Shown here one piece after another: positions 1 through 9,935 of a DNA stretch of 57,722 bases; the first letter of the stretch is position 1, and every line of letters starts with the position of its first letter. The DNA is from CAYVVT01 sp964454335 (GTDB lineage Bacteria > Fidelibacterota > UBA8477 > JABMPR01). Location: the NCBI GenBank assembly GCA_964454335.1, contig CAYVVT010000019.1, positions 1 through 57,722 on the forward strand, written 5' to 3'. A program made the translations under genes and the position numbers. The notes under the pieces were generated by a model. It saw nothing but the letters and a program-made list of their open reading frames with translations. It ran no database searches and was not told where the DNA came from.

Positions 1-897
1 AAGTCTCTCTTAGATTTTATGCAAATCTGTGCCAAAGGTTAAAAAAACGAACAGGAAAGTCCGCATGGCTTCCAGATCGATTCGCCTGACCTGGGCCATG
101 CATTGCAAGGCCTCCGGGAGAAGGAGCTCAACTTCACCGGTTTTCATGTCCACCTTGGATCCGGGATCGATTCGATCAAACCTTATACAAAAGCACTGTC
201 ATTGCTGGAGAGGGCAGCCCTCTATGTCCACACCAGGGACTTTCGTTGTACAACATTCAATATTGGTGGCGGCTTTGGTTCGTCCAGCGCCCCCCTCCTC
301 AAGCCTTTACAGCTGTTCAGCTCGCTTTTCATGCCTGGTGATCGAAGTGCCGGTAGAACCAGCAAACCGGACTTCCTGCCGCGACTCGCTGGCGGCTTGA
401 GCGATCTCCTGGCACGTTTGAACAGGCAGGGCGTTCATATCGAGACCATCATTGTCGAGCCCGGGAGGAGACTGTCCGGATCTGCCCAGATGACCATCAT
501 CACTGTACACGATATCATTGAGAGATCCTCAGGTCGGAAATGTCTGATCTGCGACGGCGGTGCCATGAGTCTCTCGCCGATGCTGCTGACTGAATATCAC
601 CGTTTGTTGCCTCTGGTGCGACGGGGGAAAGAGTTGTATCGCTACTCGGTATTTGGGAACCTGCCCTCGTCCCTGGACAAGGTCTCTCCATCCGTCAGGA
701 TGCCTGAGTTGAGGATCGGTGATCAGATCGCCATCCTGGACACCGGGGCATATTTCATCTCCTATGCAAATAATTTCAACGGTCCAAGACCGGCAATTGT
801 GACTATCGATGGTAGTCAGGCACGATTGAGTCGGAAAAGGGAGGAATTCTCGGACCTCATCAGAAATGATATCCTGCCAACGCAGGACGATCCATAG
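1..897 (+). CDS. PLP-dependent decarboxylase (fold-type III), 5' partial, apparent frameshift near the start
   Basis: This is the C-terminal two thirds of an alanine-racemase-fold decarboxylase related to diaminopimelate and ornithine decarboxylases. Visible landmarks in frame 1 are a GFHVHLGSG strand, a phosphate-binding-type glycine loop (NIGGGFGSS), VEPGRRLSG, a CDGG motif and a C-terminal GDQIAILDTGAYFISYANNFNG block typical of the beta domain. The first in-frame ATG (103) lies inside the conserved domain, so it is not the true start. Upstream of an A7 run at 41-47 the family-like reading is in frame 3 (VSLRFYANL), and downstream it continues in frame 1 (NEQESPHGF), so one extra A would explain the break. 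Where most relatives have a G-x-x-C-x-x-x-D motif, this protein reads GNLPSSLD, with no Cys. The gene ends 22 bases before an aldehyde dehydrogenase, and the two probably act on successive intermediates. Substrate unknown. Confidence 0.8.
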
Positions 898-919
898 AAC
901 CAGCTGATAATGGTGTACG

Positions 920-2347
920 ATGGAATTCAATGACCATACGGAATATGCGGCGGATCTCCAGAAGCTCGAGGATGGTTTTCATGAATGGAGCAGCTTGGCC
1001 CCTGCTGAACGTGTTCGGTGTATCAGGAAGCTGCGCAGGATCATTTCAAAACATTCTGATGACCTGGCAAGAGCTCTTTCAAATGAATGCCATCGTCCAC
1101 TGACGGAGTCACTGGCCCAGGAGATCCTGCCGGTCCTCGAAATGGCACGATATTGTGAGAAGAAGTTCCCCAGATGGTTGAGAACCAGACGGTTCAGATA
1201 TATGCGACCCGGATTCATGATCAAGCAGAACCATCTGATCAGGCAGCCCCTGGGAGTGATGCTGGTGATCACACCGGCCAATTTCCCTTTCACACTGGGA
1301 ATGATGAGCATGATCTATATGCTCCTGGCCGGAAATACCGTTGTCATCAAACCAGCAGAGAATTCGACCGAGGTCGGCCCACTCATTGAAAAGATGCTGC
1401 TGGAGTCGGGTCTGGCGCCACGCTTCGCGCAAGTTGTTCCCGGCGGACCTGCCACCGGTGAGTGGCTGGTGGAGCGGCAGGAGATCAGGAAGGTGTTCTT
1501 CTTCGGACGACAGGAAAACGGTCTGAGTGTCCTGAAGAAGTGTGGTGAATTGTCGAAACCCTGCGTCATGGAACTCGGGGGTGGTAGCACCGCCGTTGTG
1601 ACTGCGGATGCTGACCTGAAACTGGCTGCTGCCGGCCTTGCCTGGAGCGGCTTCTATTCGAATGGGCAATCCTGTATCGGTACGGATCGTATCCTTGTCG
1701 ATGAGACCGTCGCCTCAGAATTCGAGGACCTTCTGCTTGCTGAGGTCAGGGTATTGCAGGATGAGTTCGTTCACGCTGAAAAACACCCGGCCTTTTTGCC
1801 CAGATCCCAGTCAGAGCAGTTGATGGGGGTCATCGAGGATGCGAAAGGGGAGGGCTGCAAGGTCCTGTTGGGTGGTGGCCACACCTCCAATGCCGCTGCG
1901 CAGGAGACTCTGGAATTCACTGTACTCTCTGTCCCGGAAACCAACCTTTCAGTGTTTGGCCGGGAACTCCACGGCCCGGTCATCGCCATGTATTCAGCAA
2001 GGGATCTTCAGGGCAAACTTTCAGAGATCAATACACTATATCCTTCCCTGGGCGTATCACTCTGGGGCCGGAGCGGTAAGAGAATGCTTGCCCTGGCCCG
2101 GGGGATACAGGCCAGCATGATCTGGATAAATGACTCAAGCTTCGGGCTGCCCTGTCTACCCTGGCATGGACTGGGCAATACGGGCTGGGGACAACTATTC
2201 TCGGAACACTCCCTGCATGAGGTCCTGGAGTACAAGTGGATCAGCCATCACCCGGCCCGGGGGGCATTCAAACGGACCTGGTGGCCTCCTTATTCGGCTC
2301 TCAAGGAGAAGTTATTCAGCTTCGCGGCCCGCAGGATGTTCCGCTAG
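920..2347 (+). CDS. Aldehyde dehydrogenase family protein
   Basis: NAD(P)-dependent aldehyde dehydrogenase of 475 residues, close to the usual family length. The cofactor-binding Rossmann part shows PLGVMLVITPANFPF and AGNTVVIKPAENS. The general base lies in VMELGGG (Glu about residue 218) and the catalytic thiol in GQSCIGTDRI (Cys about 252), so the active site looks intact. The C-terminal part carries the usual WINDSSFG-type substrate loop. It starts 22 bases after the decarboxylase, suggesting one transcript in which a decarboxylated amino compound or its aldehyde is oxidised. That pathway link is inference. The last residues are rich in Arg, Trp and Lys and could contact the membrane. Confidence 0.9.
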   Translation: MEFNDHTEYAADLQKLEDGFHEWSSLAPAERVRCIRKLRRIISKHSDDLARALSNECHRPLTESLAQEILPVLEMARYCEKKFPRWLRTRRFRYMRPGFMIKQNHLIRQPLGVMLVITPANFPFTLGMMSMIYMLLAGNTVVIKPAENSTEVGPLIEKMLLESGLAPRFAQVVPGGPATGEWLVERQEIRKVFFFGRQENGLSVLKKCGELSKPCVMELGGGSTAVVTADADLKLAAAGLAWSGFYSNGQSCIGTDRILVDETVASEFEDLLLAEVRVLQDEFVHAEKHPAFLPRSQSEQLMGVIEDAKGEGCKVLLGGGHTSNAAAQETLEFTVLSVPETNLSVFGRELHGPVIAMYSARDLQGKLSEINTLYPSLGVSLWGRSGKRMLALARGIQASMIWINDSSFGLPCLPWHGLGNTGWGQLFSEHSLHEVLEYKWISHHPARGAFKRTWWPPYSALKEKLFSFAARRMFR

Positions 2348-2666
2348 CAAGCGCTGCGGGCAACATCTGATAAACAGGAGACGTTCATCCCTTTATCAAA
2401 CTCTCTTACGGAGGAAAAGAACCCCTCCCAGTAAATTCTTTACCATAGCCCGCCATAAGATGATGGATTGGGTAATATTAAGGAGTAAACCACATTCACG
2501 GGTTGGCAGAGAACCTGACGAGGAAACACTTGGATCTCCGCGGCGAATATGCATTCATTGATTCCGCGTCCCATATTAGAAAGAAGCCTCGACATCAGGG
2601 CTTCTCTATCATTTCCCCATGTTTGAGTTCTGTTGATCCAGGATGAGAAAGCAGTTGGATATCGAC
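2348..2666 (+). other. Intergenic region between convergent genes
   Basis: No credible gene is seen here. A plus-strand open frame reaches to about 2561, but it is the shifted frame of the aldehyde dehydrogenase running past its end and has no family resemblance. The only structure I can support is a hairpin at 2582-2605. Confidence 0.6.
2582..2605. terminator. Candidate bidirectional terminator hairpin
   Basis: A perfect 7-bp inverted repeat (AGAAGCC at 2582-2588, GGCTTCT at 2599-2605) encloses a 10-base loop. It sits between the convergent aldehyde dehydrogenase and amino-acid permease genes. The U-tract is weak on both sides (CTATCATTT and TTCTTTCT), so termination is inferred. Confidence 0.45.
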
Positions 2667-4046
2667 TCAGGAAGCTTCGCTGGGATCCTGGTCTGATGAT
2701 CGGTAGCGGACAACAAACCAGTAGGCTGGTATACCCATAGCGACAGTGATGAGCGCTGCCGATGATTCCAGCGGCCGGTTCAGGAATGCGATGGTCATGA
2801 GGAACAGACTGGAGAGCAGGAAGAAAACCGGTGTAATGGGATAACCAGGCACTCTCACAGCGCTGTCATCACCGACATGCCTCCGGCGGGCGATGAACAC
2901 CCCGGCCACCGCCATCACCGGAAAAACACTTAGGGCGAAGCCCATGTAGATGAGCAGCTGTTCAAATGAACCGATACCCACCAGCAGGCTGGCGATAATG
3001 CCCTGGATGAGTATGGATTTCCCTGGAACGCCGGTGCGGGGATTCACTTCGGAGGCCCACCTGAAGAATAATCCGTCTCCGGCCATGGCAAAGTAGACCC
3101 GTGGACCGATCATGATAAAGGCGCTCACCGTGGATAGCAGGCCCAGGGCAATGAGCAGGCTCAACACCCGATCCATGCCTGCGCCGAACATCGACCTGAC
3201 CGCAATCTGAACGACTCCCACCTGCCCCTGAAGCTCGGACAGCGGTACAGCCTTGAAAATGAACAGGTTGAAGGCCAGATAGATAAGGGTGACACATCCT
3301 GTGCCGACCACGAGCGACAAGGGTAGCGACCGACGGGGCTCCTTCATCTCACCCGCGATATAGGTGCTGGCGTTCCAGCCGGCATAAGAGAACATCACCA
3401 GCATCATCACCGTACCAAATGCAAGCAGGGCGCTCTGGGTCCCCGCAGCTGGGGGTTGGTCTTGTCCCGAGGCCCAACCGGCAGGATCACCAAGGAACAA
3501 TCCCGCCATCGCCAGACCGATGATAATGATGATCTTCAGGACAGTTAAACTGTTCTGGATCCGGGAACCCTGTTGGACACCGAGATAATGCAGGCCTGTA
3601 AAAAGGATGATGAGACCGATAGCCAGGCTCTTGAGCACAGGCGCTTCATTCTGGCTCGCGCCCAACATACCACCATTTTCACCGATCGCTCCCTGGAAGA
3701 AATAGACGGAAAAACTGTAAGCGGCCGCAGCGATGGGAGCGGAGAAGCCGACGATGAAACTGGTCCAGCCTGTGAGAAATCCGAAGAGCGGGTGATACAG
3801 GCGTTTCAGGTAGACATATTCACCGCCCACAGCCGGCATGCGGGTTGCCAGCTCCGCATAGCTCAAGGCTCCGGCCATGGCGATAATGCCGCCCAGCAGC
3901 CAGCAGCCCATCAGCAGCAGCGGATCGGCCAGGTAGGCTGCCATGATCCCGGAAGTGGTGAATATCCCGGTACCGATCATATTTGCTATGATCAGCAGAA
4001 TAGCGGTCCATAGTCCAATACGGCGGGTCAGCGGGGAAGGTTTCAT
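2667..4046 (-). CDS. APC-superfamily amino acid permease
   Basis: A 459-residue inner-membrane permease with about twelve hydrophobic segments. The first segment carries the APC helix-1 signature (ANMIGTGIFTTSG), and AGALSYAELATRMPAVGGEYVYLKR follows at the helix 2/3 region, so it belongs to the amino acid/polyamine/organocation superfamily, closest in feel to LAT-type transporters. A strong ribosome site (AAGGAGG) precedes the ATG. It is the last gene of a three-gene minus-strand operon (symporter, peptidase, permease; 45-base gap to the peptidase), which suggests uptake of amino acids released by that peptidase. The exact substrate cannot be told. Confidence 0.9.
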   Translation of the reverse strand: MKPSPLTRRIGLWTAILLIIANMIGTGIFTTSGIMAAYLADPLLLMGCWLLGGIIAMAGALSYAELATRMPAVGGEYVYLKRLYHPLFGFLTGWTSFIVGFSAPIAAAAYSFSVYFFQGAIGENGGMLGASQNEAPVLKSLAIGLIILFTGLHYLGVQQGSRIQNSLTVLKIIIIIGLAMAGLFLGDPAGWASGQDQPPAAGTQSALLAFGTVMMLVMFSYAGWNASTYIAGEMKEPRRSLPLSLVVGTGCVTLIYLAFNLFIFKAVPLSELQGQVGVVQIAVRSMFGAGMDRVLSLLIALGLLSTVSAFIMIGPRVYFAMAGDGLFFRWASEVNPRTGVPGKSILIQGIIASLLVGIGSFEQLLIYMGFALSVFPVMAVAGVFIARRRHVGDDSAVRVPGYPITPVFFLLSSLFLMTIAFLNRPLESSAALITVAMGIPAYWFVVRYRSSDQDPSEAS

Positions 4047-4091
4047 CTTCCTCCTTCAGGAACTGGGGATCAGATCAAAGACTAGCCTCTA

Positions 4092-6146
4092 TCACGGCGT
4101 TCCCAACTGTGCCAGGGCCTCTTCGGCAGCTTTCAGCAGGGGCTCTTCCGAAAGCGGCTGACCCACAGCCTGACGCATCCACTCGTCAGGAGTCACGGAA
4201 CCGATCCTGCACATGCGTTCCATCTCCTCGGCCAGGTTCTTGTCCTGCATCCAACTCTCCAGCTGGAAGTTGATGATATGACCGATCCCGTAGCTCGGGA
4301 GATAGAGCGGATAGGAGATCATGTGTGAATAGATCGCCAGAATGGGTGAATCCTCAATTCCCATGATAGGGGCATAATAGGTGTTCCAGATCTCCTGAGC
4401 GATCTGGATCGTTGCTGCTTTCAGTTCTGCCGGCGTCGCCTCGGGATGTTCATACATCCAGTGCCAGACTTCCGTGTCCACCAGTCCAACGGCGGCGATC
4501 TCGCCCAGGCTCCACAGCTCACCCAGTATTCTGAAGTTCTCATCCCCGGCATCAGGTTCTCTGGTCAGGTCCAGGATCTCCAGGTTCTTGCTCTGGAACA
4601 GAAAGGCCATGGCTTCAGTAAACGCCGTGGCGGGGACACCCCTGAGCATGTAGTAATCCATTCGGTTCAGGCTGAACACCTGCTCAACGTTGTGCCCCAG
4701 TTCATGTACTGCAATGTTGTAGCCCTTGTAGCGCATCCCGTCATTCTCCACACGGGTTCGCAGGTGGGCGTTATCGGATCGACGCTCTGCTCCGGCGGCA
4801 TGGCCGACCCCCCGTGAAGCATCCACCTCGATCTTGCTCTGCAGGAAGGCCGCCGTCTCCTCGTCAAATCCCAGTGCCATGAGAAGCCCCGGCATCCCTG
4901 CATGAAAGGCCTCAGCCGAAGGATATTTTTCTGTGGTGATCCTGTCCAGCTCGGACTCATTCTGTTCACTGCGACTCCTGAAGCCTGTATACCAGATGTC
5001 CCAGGGCTGCAGATCCCGCCCCAACCGCTGACGGATAATTTCGCCGGTAGCTTTGAACTCCTCACTTCCCAGGACATTCCGGAACATGGTCTGAACACGT
5101 TCCTCGGAGATCTCCCGGCTACGTTCATAGCGCCGGGCCACGGCATCGGGCTTCCCGGGGTAGAATTGGTCCATGGCCGATGTTGTCTGGTATAACCTGC
5201 TCAGGTGCTCATAACGGGAATCAGGTTCCGCGGGACTGACGTTTCCGTCCATCGTGTTGTCATACGGGTTCCACAGGACCTCTGGGTTGTCAATAACGGC
5301 TGCAGGAATACTCTGATCGATGATGCGGGTCATGACCCTGTAGATCATGACCTGACGACTGTAACCGTCCTCCCTGTCATACTGACCGCGGAGTTCATCC
5401 CGCAAACCCCAGTGGGAGATGAGCCGCAGATTGTCCGGGAACAGCTGTACTCCATTCTCGTCGCGGAGATTGCTCATGATGATATTGTAATTGTCGATAT
5501 AGTCACCGGTTTCCAGCAGGGTTTCCCGCCAGGACTTGGTCACCTCCGCTGGGATGCGGACATCGAAACCCCGGGCAAGCCGGGCTTCAGCCCACTCACG
5601 TCGGCTCCAGGATGATCCCTGGGATTCAAGCTCATTCAATCCATACTGTTTCCAGTTCAGAATGATGTAGAAGGCCAGCTTGTCCTTCCACAGGTCATCA
5701 TTGACGTGCCTGCCAAGATCGAAGCGCGCCATGACATGATCGATGTTATAGATCGGTCCTGTAACCACGTCCAGGTGCCAGGTATTCGTTCTACCGAATT
5801 CCGTGAGGACACCGTAGAGGGTCTCGAAGAAAACCTCAAGACGGGCAAAGGCTGCATCCAGTTCAACAGGATCACTGATGAAGTTTTCCTTACAGAAATC
5901 AATGAAATCAGACTCGCTCCCGTCCTCGGGGCGCCACATGGCAGCAGTTTGCCTGACGCCTGTCTCGATGCGCTGAGAATGTTCTGCACCGAGGATCGTC
6001 TGTAATTCCTCTGTTGCTGACCTGATCATCACATCCTGGTCAAGGGATGGAGGGGGCTCCGGTGATAATTGTTGGCTGATAGGTAGACAGGCCATCAGGA
6101 TCAGGCTTATTGCTATCAGGAGGATACGATTGAGTTGCATGTCCAT
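4092..6146 (-). CDS. Lipoprotein zinc metallopeptidase (HEXXH gluzincin, M3-like)
   Basis: A 684-residue exported protein. The N-terminus is a lipoprotein signal with a lipobox (ISLILMAC, Cys about residue 20). The catalytic motif HELGH lies near residues 482-486, followed by TEAMAF about 25 residues later. That Glu is the likely third zinc ligand, which fits the HEXXH...E gluzincin pattern seen in the M3/M32 peptidases. The rest is mostly helical, rich in Trp, Arg and Glu. It lies between a sodium/solute symporter (20 bases upstream) and an amino acid permease (45 bases downstream), all on the minus strand, so it probably hydrolyses peptides in the periplasm or at the cell surface for import. 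Family assignment below the gluzincin level is uncertain. Confidence 0.8.
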   Translation of the reverse strand: MDMQLNRILLIAISLILMACLPISQQLSPEPPPSLDQDVMIRSATEELQTILGAEHSQRIETGVRQTAAMWRPEDGSESDFIDFCKENFISDPVELDAAFARLEVFFETLYGVLTEFGRTNTWHLDVVTGPIYNIDHVMARFDLGRHVNDDLWKDKLAFYIILNWKQYGLNELESQGSSWSRREWAEARLARGFDVRIPAEVTKSWRETLLETGDYIDNYNIIMSNLRDENGVQLFPDNLRLISHWGLRDELRGQYDREDGYSRQVMIYRVMTRIIDQSIPAAVIDNPEVLWNPYDNTMDGNVSPAEPDSRYEHLSRLYQTTSAMDQFYPGKPDAVARRYERSREISEERVQTMFRNVLGSEEFKATGEIIRQRLGRDLQPWDIWYTGFRSRSEQNESELDRITTEKYPSAEAFHAGMPGLLMALGFDEETAAFLQSKIEVDASRGVGHAAGAERRSDNAHLRTRVENDGMRYKGYNIAVHELGHNVEQVFSLNRMDYYMLRGVPATAFTEAMAFLFQSKNLEILDLTREPDAGDENFRILGELWSLGEIAAVGLVDTEVWHWMYEHPEATPAELKAATIQIAQEIWNTYYAPIMGIEDSPILAIYSHMISYPLYLPSYGIGHIINFQLESWMQDKNLAEEMERMCRIGSVTPDEWMRQAVGQPLSEEPLLKAAEEALAQLGTP

Positions 6147-6166
6147 GATTGGTTACCTCAGTTCAA

Positions 6167-7597
6167 TTATTTGTTCCTTCGCCGATCCCAGAGACTGCCC
6201 GCTACCAGGAATAGCAGACTCAAGGTGATCGCTGGTAGTACGGCATCCAGGCTGGCGACCAGCTCTATTCCAAGTAACCATTCGAACAGGGGTGTTTCCT
6301 GCCAGAGGATGGTGGTGGCTACACCGGCGCCGATGGAATATAGGGCACCACGCGCTGTGGCACCCGGCCAAAACAGGGCTGCCAGCAGACTGGGAGTGAT
6401 GGCGGCACCGTAGATGGTATAGGCATATAGCGCACGTTCGAAGAAGCCGGGAGAATTGGCAAAGCCGCGGCTGATGATCCAGGCCAGCAGCCCCAGAGCC
6501 ACCACCAATAGGCGGGAATAGAGAACGATCCGTTTCTCATTCGCCGCAGGATCGATATAGGTGAGATAGATATCGCGCATGAGAGTGGTGGCCGGGACAA
6601 GCAAATATGAGTCTGCGGTTGAAATGATGATGCCAATGATGGTGGCGAAGAAGAGTCCGCCTAGAATCGTTGGCAGGTGGGTCGCGGCGACATGGATGAG
6701 GATGTGTCGACCGTTGGCCGCGTCCGGGACCAGCGATGCAGAGACCGCCGCTGTGGCGATGATGAGACATTCAATGATCACCACCGCGAGGATCAGTACC
6801 GTCGTGGCCCGTGTGGCGCCCTCGCTGCTACGTGCGGCACTGAAGCGCTGATACATGTTGGCATCCCCCAGGACGAGCAGAAATGGCGGCAGCATGTAAT
6901 TTACAAGCTGCAGGGGAGTGAGCTGGCCCATGAATGCACTTTTTCCTGGATTACCCTGCAGGATGAAAGCTGATTCCATACCACTCCAGCCGCCTGCCTT
7001 GATCCAGAGGATGGGAAAAGCCACAAGGAGTACCGCCGTCATGATCACACCATTGCCGACATCGGTGTAAACGACGCTGAGTAGTCCGGCCAGGACCGTA
7101 TAGAGGACGATGAACACGGCCGCGATGGCGGTGGCAGTGCCCAGGGAGATCCGGGCCTGTCCTGAAGCATCGGAGAAAATGGTCTGGATTACCGCTCCGC
7201 CAGCATTGTACTGATAGGAAACGATAACAAGGTAAGCCAGGACCAGAGCCAGCACGGTGAGGTTCCGCGCACCAGGGCCAAAGCGCTGGAAGATGATCTC
7301 GGGAACAGTGTAGGTCTCCATCCCGCGGATCTTTCCCGCGATCCGGGTGAGAATGGCAATCCCCAGGACGCCGCCCAGAGGTAGGATGAGCGCAGCAAAA
7401 CCGACCTCATAAGCCTTACCTGCATTGCCCAGGATACTCCCGGTACCGATCCAGGTGGCCAGCATGGTCCCCACCAGGATCCAGGGCGAAAGGCTCCGGC
7501 CAGCTACAGCAAAGTCTGCCTGGGTCTTTACACGGAAGGCCTTCCAGACGCCGATACCCAACAGGACCATGAAATATGTCAGGACGATACTAGTCAC
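6167..7597 (-). CDS. Sodium:solute symporter (SSS family)
   Basis: A 476-residue inner-membrane protein with about thirteen hydrophobic segments. It shows SSS family features: AVAGRSLSPWILVGTMLATWIGTGS around the first helices, an AGLLSVVYTDVGNGVIM segment, and ATIIGIIISTADSYLLVPATTLMRDIY around the sodium-site helix with Ser-Thr-Ala-Asp. The reading begins with GTG at 7595-7597. It is the first gene of the minus-strand operon with a lipoprotein peptidase and an APC permease, so the cargo may be an amino acid or related nutrient. Related SSS proteins carry proline, pantothenate or sugars, and the cargo cannot be read from sequence. Confidence 0.9.
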   Translation of the reverse strand: MTSIVLTYFMVLLGIGVWKAFRVKTQADFAVAGRSLSPWILVGTMLATWIGTGSILGNAGKAYEVGFAALILPLGGVLGIAILTRIAGKIRGMETYTVPEIIFQRFGPGARNLTVLALVLAYLVIVSYQYNAGGAVIQTIFSDASGQARISLGTATAIAAVFIVLYTVLAGLLSVVYTDVGNGVIMTAVLLVAFPILWIKAGGWSGMESAFILQGNPGKSAFMGQLTPLQLVNYMLPPFLLVLGDANMYQRFSAARSSEGATRATTVLILAVVIIECLIIATAAVSASLVPDAANGRHILIHVAATHLPTILGGLFFATIIGIIISTADSYLLVPATTLMRDIYLTYIDPAANEKRIVLYSRLLVVALGLLAWIISRGFANSPGFFERALYAYTIYGAAITPSLLAALFWPGATARGALYSIGAGVATTILWQETPLFEWLLGIELVASLDAVLPAITLSLLFLVAGSLWDRRRNK

Positions 7598-7751
7598 GAG
7601 ATGAGTTCCATGGGTAAGCGGAAAGTAGGGATTTCGAGATCAATCTCAAGTGATTGTGAGGGCTTATCCTCTTTGAGAGCATTGTGTTATTTGGTGTCGA
7701 CGCGTTTAGTAGCTAACTTCCCTGTAGATTCGTTTGAATATGGGGGATATC

Positions 7752-9824
7752 ATGAAATATTTATTGAGCTTTTTCCTGTTGGTCACCTTCGTTCTAGGTG
7801 ACGGTTTGTTCTATGGAAATGCCATCGACGATACTACTGATCACACAGGGACCTTCCTGCGTCTGGTCAGTTCTGATCTGGTCATAGATATCAATGATCA
7901 GGCGGGCAGCACCACGATCCATCAAACGTTCCAGAATGACTATGACTATCCCTCAACTGGAACCTATTTCTTTCCGCTTCCATATGATGGAAATGCAACA
8001 GGCTTTGCTTACCTGGTCGACTCAACCTGGATTGAAGCCGTGATCCAGCCTGGCGAGCAGGACACAGTGACCGGTCCTTCGAATCCGGGTCAATTGAATG
8101 ATCTGATCGCGTATTTAGGATCGAATCCATTCATGGTAGCGATCACCGACACAATCCCGCCACAATCGAGCATCGTCGTACAATTACAATACATGGAATT
8201 ATTGCCCTATAATTTTGGGCTGGTTGAATATTCGTATCCTCTAGCACCCACACCATTCGATACACAGTTGCAGTATGATCTCTCTTTGCAGATGTCCGTA
8301 TTCACGCAGAGGGATATGGATTCCATTGGGGTCAATATACCGGAAGCGGTCCTGACAGTTCAATCTTCCAATCATGCTGAAGTATCCGTTGATGCTGATC
8401 AGTATATCCCTGACATTGACTTTAACGTCGTTATGGAACTGTCCCAGGATGAACTTGGATTATGGACGATGTCTTACACCGACACATCGGATACGAATTT
8501 CTTCCTGCTGTTCACGGAACCTGATAATGACTACGAAAGTGCGGCGGTTATCCCCAAGAATTTCGTTTTTATCATAGATAAGTCGGAGAGTATGAGACCA
8601 GATTGGAAGCTACCACGTGTTAGAATTGCTGCTGAATACTGTGTAACCCACTTGAACGAGAATGATTACTTCAATCTCATCGTTTACAATCACGAAATTG
8701 ATTCACTGTTCTTGACACCAGTTCCGGCCACTGAGGACAATATCTCGCAAGCGGTCGTATATATCAATGAGTTGGAGGCGGGAGGTTCTACCAACATATA
8801 TGATGCCCTGATGTCCGGTCTAAACCATACGATATCTGAAGAGTATCTGAATATGATCGTGTTCCTGACTGATGGACTACCCTTTGCGGGGATCACAGAT
8901 CCTTATGAGATCTGGACAGACGTCACCGAAGCAAACGTCAATCAGGCCACGATCTTCACTTTTGGGGTTGGAGACGAAGATCATATCAATCTGCAATTGC
9001 TGGAATGGATCGCATACCTCAACGGGGGCTATTTCCTGTGGTCACAACCAGATGGCCCGCCAGTAAACGAAGTGATAATTAATTTCTTCAGAAGGGTGAG
9101 CAATCCTGTTCTTACGAATATATCGCTGGACTTCGGTTCCATTGTTACAAATGAAGTCTATCCAGAGGGAACTTTACATCTATTTGCCGGTTCTCAGTTA
9201 CTCCTTGCAGGACAATTTGAGACTGGTGGTCTTACAACAATAGGATTGTCAGGTAGTTGGCTTGATGCTGACACACTCTATCAATTTGATGTAGAATTCG
9301 TAGAGGATGACACTGCGAATACATTCATACCCAGGTTTTGGGCAAAGCAGAAAATTGACCATCTCTTGCGTATGATCCGACTTCATGGGGAAAATGAGGA
9401 TTGGGTGGACGAGATCATCGACCTGTCAATGCAGTACGGTATACAGACACCCTACACACATTTCGGATTCATCGAACCTGGCGAAGATCCACCAGATGAT
9501 CCAGGGGACAATCTTGGAATTTTCGATCAGAATCTAACGTTACCAGCCCTCGCTGAGGTTTACCCGAACTATCCAAATCCTTTCAATCAGGAAACGACCC
9601 TACGCTTCTATGTACCCGAACCCATGATCGTAACTATCAGGATCTTTGACTTGACCGGGCGTCTGGTCTGGACACAGAGTATCCCTGTGGGTAGACGTGG
9701 GAACTATTCCATTCCATGGAATGGTCAAACAAATATGGGGATTGACCTGGACACCGGTATTTACCTTGTCCAGTATCAATTCAGAAACCATCTGATGATG
9801 CAAAAGGTGATGATGGTGAAGTGA
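7752..9824 (+). CDS. Secreted VIT/von Willebrand A domain protein with T9SS sorting tail
   Basis: A 690-residue secreted protein. The start at 7752 is preferred over upstream TTG (7734) and ATG (7740) because it has a GGGGGAT ribosome site and opens directly into a signal peptide (MKYLLSFFLLVTFVLG). Residues 25-190 resemble a vault/inter-alpha-trypsin (VIT) domain. Residues about 270-450 form a vWA domain with an intact metal site, DKSES (276-280). The last 80 residues are a T9SS type A sorting domain with YPNYPNPFNQ and a closing KVMMVK strand. VIT-vWA proteins bind other proteins or matrix. Here it is probably anchored on or released from the surface by T9SS. No clear operon partner. Confidence 0.9.
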   Translation: MKYLLSFFLLVTFVLGDGLFYGNAIDDTTDHTGTFLRLVSSDLVIDINDQAGSTTIHQTFQNDYDYPSTGTYFFPLPYDGNATGFAYLVDSTWIEAVIQPGEQDTVTGPSNPGQLNDLIAYLGSNPFMVAITDTIPPQSSIVVQLQYMELLPYNFGLVEYSYPLAPTPFDTQLQYDLSLQMSVFTQRDMDSIGVNIPEAVLTVQSSNHAEVSVDADQYIPDIDFNVVMELSQDELGLWTMSYTDTSDTNFFLLFTEPDNDYESAAVIPKNFVFIIDKSESMRPDWKLPRVRIAAEYCVTHLNENDYFNLIVYNHEIDSLFLTPVPATEDNISQAVVYINELEAGGSTNIYDALMSGLNHTISEEYLNMIVFLTDGLPFAGITDPYEIWTDVTEANVNQATIFTFGVGDEDHINLQLLEWIAYLNGGYFLWSQPDGPPVNEVIINFFRRVSNPVLTNISLDFGSIVTNEVYPEGTLHLFAGSQLLLAGQFETGGLTTIGLSGSWLDADTLYQFDVEFVEDDTANTFIPRFWAKQKIDHLLRMIRLHGENEDWVDEIIDLSMQYGIQTPYTHFGFIEPGEDPPDDPGDNLGIFDQNLTLPALAEVYPNYPNPFNQETTLRFYVPEPMIVTIRIFDLTGRLVWTQSIPVGRRGNYSIPWNGQTNMGIDLDTGIYLVQYQFRNHLMMQKVMMVK

Positions 9825-9935
9825 TTGTGCCGCTGCCGGCAGCAAGAAACATCGGATCATCTGGCGCAGATATTTCTGTAAACTCCTGATTCACTTCCAA
9901 GCAAAAAGATTGCTTTTCGGCCAGAGGAGGATTTC

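Noticed and set aside
2130..2561. 143-codon plus-strand open frame over the end of the aldehyde dehydrogenase
   Set aside because: Mostly a shifted frame of the dehydrogenase; its tail past 2347 looks like noise.
9825..9845. Short GCTGCCGGCAGC palindrome after the VIT/vWA gene as a terminator
   Set aside because: It has no loop of its own and no T-tract; only a bulged stem can be drawn, so evidence is too thin.
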